The notes under the pieces are model-generated. The model saw only the letters and a program-made list of their open reading frames with translations, was not told the DNA's origin and did no database searches. Below, piece after piece: positions 58,072 through 64,000 of a stretch of DNA of 64,000 nucleotides. Source of the stretch: Ectocarpus siliculosus (lineage: Eukaryota; Sar; Phaeophyceae; Ectocarpales; Ectocarpaceae); assembly GCA_000310025.1 (NCBI GenBank), contig FN648578.1, forward strand, positions 62,001-126,000, in the 5' to 3' direction. Numbering within the stretch: position 1 is the first letter of the stretch; each line of letters begins with the position of its first letter. The position numbers and the translations under genes are program-made.

Positions 58072-58334
58072 AGGAAGGTTTGTTCGTCGAAGCAGATAGA
58101 ATAAACTGGTGTTTATTTTGTAACAGTCGAATTAGAATTTGGCTTCATTTTCTACCGGAAACCCAGGGTCACGGTGTTTGGAATTATTAGTCTATAGTTG
58201 GGGGTGTCATTCCGTGATCGAGTCCACGCAGGGGCTGTAGCAAAGTCGGGTAACGTGTGACAGCTACAGAGCGCGTGAAGCAACGGAAGGACAGCAGCAG
58301 CCGCCTAACGCAGTAGCGGCGGCAGTTTAGAAAA
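58072..58334 (+). repeat. A1 repeat of the YR-only element
   Basis: 263 bp, from AGGAAGGTTTGTTCGTCG to GGCAGTTTAGAAAA. Matches 59790-60052 with one visible difference. It contains CAGCAGCCGCCTAACGCAGT near its end. Confidence 0.93.
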
Positions 58335-58386
58335 GAGCGGGACGGGACACGGCGCAAGCATTGGGGAAGCGACCAGCACGCGACTC

Positions 58387-58396
58387 TCCATATAAA
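58387..58396 (+). promoter_or_regulatory. TATA-like box before the recombinase
   Basis: CATATAAAGG just before the recombinase frame and about 50 bp after A1. A start of transcription inside the element would fit, though an ATG for the recombinase is not obvious. Confidence 0.35.
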
Positions 58397-58397
58397 G

Positions 58398-59510
58398 GTG
58401 TGTACTCGTGTCCAACATCCATCGTGTCGGCCGTGTTCCTATTCGCGTCCCGCTACCTCGTCTAGAAGGACTTACACGTCAGGCTTCAACTCTTGGTGCA
58501 CGTTTCGCAGGCTGACGGAGAAGCCCAAGTTCCTAGGGCAACGTGCCGGGGACCTTCATGTGTGGGAGTTGATAGACTTCGTAGCCTGGTGTTTCGAGTC
58601 TGAGGGTAATCTAGCGAGTACAATATCCGGAAAACTCACGGCTGTACAACATTTTCATAGGCTGGAAGCTTCTGTCGAGCTAGACTTGTCGTCTCCGGTG
58701 TTGAAATGTGCGCTAAGGGGGATTGCGAGGAACCACGTGGCTGTGGGGACGGTACGCCGTGTGCGCCTGCCTGTGTCTTGGCGTATGTTGCTGGACAGGG
58801 AAAGCGCAAGCCAGAACTGGGGGGAAGGGGGCAGAGTGATGTGGCTGTGTCTGTGCTTGTCCTATCTCTTTATCACACGGTCTGATGAGGTGTTCGCGAA
58901 TGACGCGGGCAGGGTGCATGCGGCACACTGTCTTACGAGGGCGGACGTAGCATTGTTTGCTGGCGAGACGCAATTAGTCTTTAGTCACTATCGTAGAGCA
59001 GACCGTGTCGAAATGAGGTTTAGAGGGCACAAGGCCGATCAAGAGCAGAAAGGAAACATACGGGTTCGTACGCGAGACGAAGTCACCGGACCGCAGTCAG
59101 GTGTGTGAGCACGCGGCGGCGCGGTGGCTCTTGTGGTGGAGCTGTTATCGTGTCATGCGACGTTGCCTGACTCCGCACCGTTGGCTTCGTACCGTAGTGG
59201 AAGAGCAGTGAGAGTACTGAGGTATACTGCTGCCCTCCGTGCAGTCAGAGAAGTGGTAGCGAAGTCGGGGCGTAACCCCCAGGAGTACGCGTTGCACTCG
59301 TTGCGAATTGGAGGCGCGACGGCTCTTGCATCGGGCGGAGACATCGCAGAACGAGTGATTCAGAGAGAAGGGAAGTGGAGGTCGGATGCATACAAGCCGT
59401 ACGCGCGAAACAATGTAGAGGATTCGCGGCGAGTGTCACGGAAACTTACAGACGGCAGTAGGATCGTATCGAGACAGCCGGGGGAGGGGACCGTCTGGGG
59501 GAACGGATAG
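58398..59510 (+). pseudogene. Tyrosine recombinase of the YR-only element
   Basis: The N-terminal region has a core-binding-like helical part (LHVWELIDFVAWCFESEGNL, ASTISGKLTAVQHFHRLEAS). The catalytic half shows SYLFITRSDEV (candidate first Arg), then HSLRIGGATALASGG with the HxxR pair, IQREGKWRSDAYKPYARNN with the Trp and the candidate nucleophile Tyr. This RIGGATAL...GKWRSDAYxxY type differs from the recombinase at 45.4-46.9 kb (HSFRVGG...GGWKTESMAKYY), so the two elements are not close relatives. It shows about one break and looks recent. Confidence 0.85.
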
Positions 59511-59551
59511 TTGACTTATTCGGTAGTCGTCCAGAAACTGACCTCGATGTG

Positions 59552-59789
59552 GGTGTTGTAGAATGGTGTGTACCATTTGAGGACTTGGTCAGTTTTGGGA
59601 CTCCTGCGTTTGCAGTCGTAGTCCCCCGGCTAGTATTTGTGGGGAGAGAGATGGATTTGTAAGAGTTGACGCCGGCCTTTGCAGCTAACGCGGCCGGAGA
59701 GACGATGAGCGTTTCGTGCGTCTCTCTCCCCAACACGTAGCCTAGAAACGGAAGAAATAATGAAGCAATTCGAAAGAAAACAAAATAAA
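59552..59789 (+). repeat. B1 repeat of the YR-only element
   Basis: 238 bp, GGTGTTGTAGAATGGTGTGT to CAAAATAAA, directly abutting A2. Contains a nested palindrome: GTGGGGAGAGAGA pairs with TCTCTCTCCCCAAC, and inside it GCCGGCC with GGCCGG. Confidence 0.93.
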
Positions 59790-60052
59790 AGGAAGGTTTT
59801 TTCGTCGAAGCAGATAGAATAAACTGGTGTTTATTTTGTAACAGTCGAATTAGAATTTGGCTTCATTTTCTACCGGAAACCCAGGGTCACGGTGTTTGGA
59901 ATTATTAGTCTATAGTTGGGGGTGTCATTCCGTGATCGAGTCCACGCAGGGGCTGTAGCAAAGTCGGGTAACGTGTGACAGCTACAGAGCGCGTGAAGCA
60001 ACGGAAGGACAGCAGCAGCCGCCTAACGCAGTAGCGGCGGCAGTTTAGAAAA
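59790..60052 (+). repeat. A2 repeat of the YR-only element
   Basis: 263 bp, second copy of A, contiguous with B1. Confidence 0.93.
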
Positions 60053-60120
60053 TCCCGCCCTCCCATCCCTTTTCTTTCGAAGGTGGGGGCATAAGTTCGG
60101 GAATATTCGGTATCTAGTCA

Positions 60121-60358
60121 GGTGTTGTAGAATGGTGTGTACCATTTGAGGACTTGGTCAATTTTGGGACTCCTGCGTTTGCAGTCGTAGTCCCCCGGCT
60201 AGTATTTGTGGGGAGAGAGATGGATTTGTAAGAGTTGACGCCGGCCTTTGCAGCTAACGCGGCCGGAGAGACGATGAGCGTTTCGTGCGTCTCTCTCCCC
60301 AACACGTAGCCTAGAAACCGAAGAAATAATGAAGCAATTCGAAAGAAAACAAAATAAA
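60121..60358 (+). repeat. B2 repeat of the YR-only element
   Basis: 238 bp, second copy of B, ending CAAAATAAA, with two visible differences from B1. Right flank is CATAGGCCG. Confidence 0.93.
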
Positions 60359-61788
60359 CATAGGCCGATCACTCCCAAATTTCCTATATAAAAGCTGTCC
60401 GCAATGCGCGCCGGATTTTTGCCCCCAAAAAAAGCTTCGAAAAAACATACGAAACCCCCCGGCTTGGCCCCACCCCGCCCCACAAACGCAAGAAGTGGAG
60501 CACACCAGGAGAGTGCTTCTCCTCGCTAGGGTGCGAGAACGTGGCTGCATACACCTGGCAACGTCGTGCAGGAGGATTGGGCTCAATCCGCAACAGGTGC
60601 GGGGAGAAAAACTGAAAAATGTTACAACTCAGTTCAAACCAGCAGCAGCGAGGTGCTAGGGCCCTTCTCTGCCGCTCTCGGCCACTAAGCTTTCCCGTAC
60701 GCAACGGTTGCTGTCCCTCCGTAGTCAACTACGTTTCCTCTGATATTGCAAAGTTTCACGGCAATTGATCTTCAACTCGCTTCGTACTTGTGAGAAAACT
60801 TGTTGTTTTCAGTTCAAATTCAGTGGTCCCGCAAGGACACAGCAGTTGACACATGTCACGTCCTGTGGGTTCGTGTATCGCCGACGTCCCTCAGGGGCGT
60901 GGGAGATGACCCAAACAGATACTTACTCTTATACTCTCTGCCGTGTGGAATTAATTGGGTGCCTGATGTGGACGTTGCAAACCCGACGCTGGAGGCAACG
61001 TATGTCAACAGGTAGGTGACATAAGATACCACCCCCTGAACTGGGTATCACAGCTCCATTTCTCCACGATATCAAGCGTGGCGGTGCCAAAACGGCCGCG
61101 TTGAAGCTGTCTCCTAGAGAGCTTTCCGAAAACACATCGTTACATTTATGCATCTTCTTCGCCGTGGAGTAATCGTTGCTTTGAAATCAGCGTGCACGGG
61201 TGTGTGGTCTCTCATGCAACCTACCCTATAACCGTCAAAGCAGCCCGACCAACGCAGAGTCTGGTGGAGGGTAGGAGGGTAGGTGGACAGGGGGGCACCA
61301 AAGCACGGCAGTGTAGCGCGAGGTCTGTCACCTGGTTGTATCATATTTTGTCTGGTGGAGTCCGGAGTGTGCAATCGTGTCTGGAATTCCTCTTGACGGC
61401 GAGACTACGACAGGACGCGACCGCAATATCATTGCTCGTACGGATGTGCATTTATTTATGAGTGTGCCCGCCACTATGTTGATACATGATTCGGGCTCAC
61501 AGGGAAGTCGAGGCTATATACATGCCTGTTCATTCACCAACGTATAATTAAAAAACCATGACAGGTGGGTAATCGCGCTTCGAAATCATGGACGACCAGC
61601 GCGGGGCGGCGGCAGGGGGGGGGGTGGGATGGTTCTGACGAAGACGAGGACGTCTGTGCTGCGCCCGTGCATCGCCTTCGTGGTTTTTCTGTGGGAGAGG
61701 TTTGCATATTTGCAGGGTAGGGTTAGCATGAGGACAACTTTGAGAGCGCACGATGTGATTGTGTACGCCGTCGACTTAAAGTAGTGTC
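60359..61788. other. No supported gene
   Basis: Starts with CCTATATAAAAGCTGTCC near 60383-60400. The overlapping frames at 60384-60728 and 60765-61019 have no recognised motif. A G-run occurs near 61616. Confidence 0.4.
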
Positions 61789-62437
61789 ATGGTGGTAGCA
61801 CTTGGTGCTAATTTGCCCTCTGTTGATGCCGCACCCATGTCTTCGCTCAGGATCGCCGGAGGGGAAGAAGAGGGGAAAGGCCACAGCAATCCCGAGCAAC
61901 ATGGGAGTGACGACGAAGACTTGGGTAAGACTAGCTTCGTACGCGTGCACTGCGGTTTCCGTAGGACTGATGCCTGGGCATGTTCGAGATTTTTCCTCAA
62001 AGACTCCGACATGAGTGCTCGAACTTGTAGTTTACGACGTCACCGTAATTTTGCTATTGATACATGGCTCGCTCGGAGTCTATGCGCGGTAAGAACTCTT
62101 GGCCGCACAGCTCGTGACTTTTATCAAGCAGACCCAATCGCTGCCTTGTGATGAGGAGTCTTGAATGGTAGCGGTACCCTGGAGCCTGGGCGGTCGTCAC
62201 GTGGGTCAGGCACACCAAGACCATCTCCGGCTTATAGGGAATAGATTACGGTTGCTCACTGACACCTTAGGCATCTGTGCCTCCCACCCCCCCCACCCAC
62301 GCGCGCGCAAATTCTTCGTATGTGACACAGGCATCAAGGGTATTGCACAAGACGATGAAGGTTCCGAGGACTTCGACCGCCTGTATGAATGCCTGGATGC
62401 ATTCACCAGGGAAGATGAGGAGGAGGAGGATGAATAG
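61789..62437 (+). CDS. Short acidic protein, two exons, unknown function
   Basis: Exon 1 (61789-61924) starts MVVALGANLPSVDAAPMSSL and ends GSDDEDLG at donor GTAAGA. A 406-bp intron with a C-rich tract ends GACACAG. Exon 2 (62331-62437) continues in phase with IKGIAQDDEGSEDFDRLYEC and ends FTREDEEEEDE. About 81 residues, strongly acidic. In the same frame past the stop the sequence reads TRAEETDTPQAEQQ up to a good donor (GTGAGA at 62480), so the gene may once have been longer or may connect with the exons downstream. Confidence 0.35.
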
Positions 62438-62956
62438 ACAAGAGCAGAAGAGACGGATACTCCTCAAGCCGAACAGCAGGTGAGAAGGGAAGGCCGCCAC
62501 CGTCTCGACTTCGCGCTAACATCGTGTTTTTTCTGGGCTCTCTTCAGAATCTGGTTAAGATTACCTTGCTTGGTACCATCAACCATGAAAGGAGAGGGGC
62601 GCCATTAAAGCAATCATAAATATGCGTTGTTCTCAGCTGTCGCCGCCATGCTCGTTGTATGCTCCTTGCACGATAGACCTATGCAGCCCTGGCCGACTAC
62701 ATCATCAGCAAGCTCCCGACAGGCCAGAGGGTGGTGAGCTTGGTTGGGCAACATCTCCGGGAACATTGGCTAGGGCAAGACAAGCGGTTCAAGCATATCG
62801 TCGTAGGTTTACTCTTGGTTCAGGGAGTAAAGGGCGCGATTCTTGGGTGGTGGGGGGTTCTGGTAAAAATTCCAACAACCGCCTTCGTCGAAGCGCGGAC
62901 TAGCGTACGAGACGAAGCGGGAGGACGAGCGCTTTCCGAAGCAACTGGAGTTCTGA
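62438..62956 (+). other. Exon-like pieces between two gene models
   Basis: After an acceptor-like CTATGCAG at 62686 the frame ADYIISKLPTGQRVVSLVGQ, LREHWLGQDKRFKHIV looks protein-coding. Further on PSSKRGLAYETKREDERFPK does so in another frame. They probably belong to the transposase-like gene downstream, but the joins are not clear. Confidence 0.25.
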
Positions 62957-64000
62957 ACCAAGCCGAGCATCGTCCGCAAGGCTCAAGAGCTAGGAGTGGA
63001 GAGTCGGCGTGTCGCTCACACACTCACTTGCGTGTTCGGGGCCATTGACGAGGTGAGTCTGCCTCGAATGGTTGGCACGTGGAAGGAAGGTAGAGTCGTA
63101 TGGGCGCGAGAATCTTGCCGGTGTACCAGCTCGTTTGGTGTTTAGGGTGTTTTTGTATTTGGGCGTGACAATGATTCCATCAACCCGCTACACCCCCCCC
63201 GTGATACAAATTCCGAGCAGGTCGTTGACGAGACCCTCACGCAATGTTTGGACGAGGCCCATCTCGTCAAAGTGGCGTATCCTGCCTGCGACGTTGATCT
63301 GGACGTTCATCAACGGCGTCTTGTGTACAACATTGCTGGGTGGCTTTTAAGTAGCGCCCTTTCACGCGTGAACAGACAACGTTCTCTCGGTTCGGCGTTC
63401 TTGCCATTTGTCAACAGCCACAAAGTTGCATCCGCTGAGGAGTTCCGGGAGCCTTACCCTCATTTCAGTGGCTTGGAATTCGTGGTCGAGGAGAGGAACA
63501 ACCCGTGGGAAGGGAAGGGTCTCATTTTCGCTTCAGCTGATTTCTATCTTTTCGTGCGTGCACTAATAGAGATGGGGCATAGGTCGGCATTGCTCAACCC
63601 CGCCCTGTTGGCGACGTATGTATCTGGGTGATTTGCCGTCGGAAATATACAGGGTGGTTTCCACGGCTGAGCCCGTCAAGGCGGCATGGTCAAGGTGTGT
63701 GGGTCTCGTGGAAGACCCTCACCTCGGACCCAAAGGGGGGAAGGGGTGCACAAAGCAATGTGACGACCTGTTCGATTTCGTTTTGAAGAAGTGGCACAAT
63801 TGCCGCATGTTCGCGTTCACGAATGAACTGACGAACCTGAAGAAGCACTTAAAAAACCGCAAAGCAAAGATGGCGCTAAGAGACAAGTTGAAGGCGGGGG
63901 TTGGCGGTAAGGGGTCGACCACGAAACAACCAAAGGCACCCAGGCCGATCAAAGTCTACACTGTCGCGCAGAGAGATCGCCAGTTGGAGCTTAACCGGAT
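62957..64000 (+). CDS. Transposase-like gene, partial, runs off the window
   Basis: Exon at about 62962-63052 (KPSIVRKAQELGVESRRVAH, CVFGAIDE) ends at donor GTGAGT. A 93-bp intron (63053-63145, ending GTGTTTAG) follows, then an in-phase exon: GVFVFGRDNDSIN, VDETLTQCLDEAHLVKVAYP, RRLVYNIAGWLLSSALSRVN, NPWEGKGLIFASADFYLFVR. A stop is met at 63629. From about 63618 the next frame continues coherently to the window end (LGDLPSEIYRVVSTAEPVKA, LFDFVLKKWHNCRMFAFTNE, LKNRKAKMALRDKLKAG, then a Lys/Pro-rich tail). The VYNIAGWLL, GLI.ASADFYLFV and W..CR....N.L blocks resemble the C-terminal third of DNA-transposon transposases, but the family is not fixed. One frame change suggests a decaying copy or a sequence error. 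Confidence 0.5.

Larger units (their letters stand above)
58072..60358 (+). mobile_element. Compact YR-only element with split direct repeats
   Basis: Order: A1 (58072-58334), one tyrosine-recombinase region (58398-59510), B1 (59552-59789), A2 (59790-60052), spacer (60053-60120), B2 (60121-60358). B1 and A2 are exactly contiguous. The two A copies (263 bp) and two B copies (238 bp) differ by about one and two bases by eye, so insertion is recent. A1...B1A2...B2 is the split repeat of PAT/Ngaro retroelements, yet only about 1.2 kb lies inside and no RT, RNase H or gag is seen. It looks nearly whole for such a unit, with about one break in the recombinase. It could be a non-autonomous Ngaro relative or a separate lineage. 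Confidence 0.88.

Noticed and set aside
60199-60728. Overlapping minus-strand frames after B2
   Set aside because: Gly/Phe-rich stretch comes from G- and T-runs; no domain and no splice support.

Overview
The window looks like repeat-rich, gene-poor nuclear DNA of a eukaryote. GT-AG intron signals with polypyrimidine tracts, dense microsatellites, tRNA-derived SINEs, a Ty1/copia element, a hAT-type element and tyrosine-recombinase (YR) retroelements are all visible. This mix would fit a stramenopile such as a brown alga, but nothing here proves it. No prokaryotic operon, rRNA gene or functional tRNA gene was found. Host genes can only be suggested from short coding-like exons with plausible splice sites, so those entries carry low confidence.

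Layout. 1-8.8 kb: purine microsatellite, a 91-bp tandem array (1.9-2.35 kb), weak minus-strand exon candidates, two adjacent SINEs (5.38-6.07 kb) and a CCTTGG-rich array (8.1-8.8 kb). 8.8-12 kb: only weak exon candidates. 12.04-20.38 kb: a Ty1/copia element with matching 470-bp LTRs and a 5-bp target duplication. Its 3' LTR holds a 972-bp hAT-type element with CAGTG ends and an 8-bp target duplication. 20.4-30.4 kb: microsatellites, degenerate arrays and a possible plus-strand host gene (25.7-28.2 kb). 30.4-32.5 kb: a decayed minus-strand YR retroelement. 34.3-35.05 kb: an AT-rich LTR-like remnant. 36.53-47.33 kb: a large Ngaro/PAT-like YR retroelement (gag-like, RT-RNase H, YR) with split direct repeats A1...B1A2...B2. 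A 127-bp satellite array lies between its gag-like parts. It sits inside an unusual decameric array with CAYG every 10 bp. 48.5-49.3 kb: a foldback carrying a duplicated gene fragment. 51.2-52.3 kb: an assembly gap whose left side is a low-quality duplicate of its right side. 55.4-58.05 kb: a hairpin and a second foldback. 58.07-60.36 kb: a 2.3-kb element with the same A1...B1A2...B2 repeats but only a YR gene. 61.8-64 kb: a short acidic spliced gene and a transposase-like gene that runs off the end.

The main result is the pair of YR elements sharing one split-repeat architecture. One is a full-size retroelement. The other is a compact YR-only unit whose repeat copies are almost identical, which implies recent activity. 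The strangest sequence not explained by a known element is the CAYG-N6 decamer array on both sides of the large YR retroelement.
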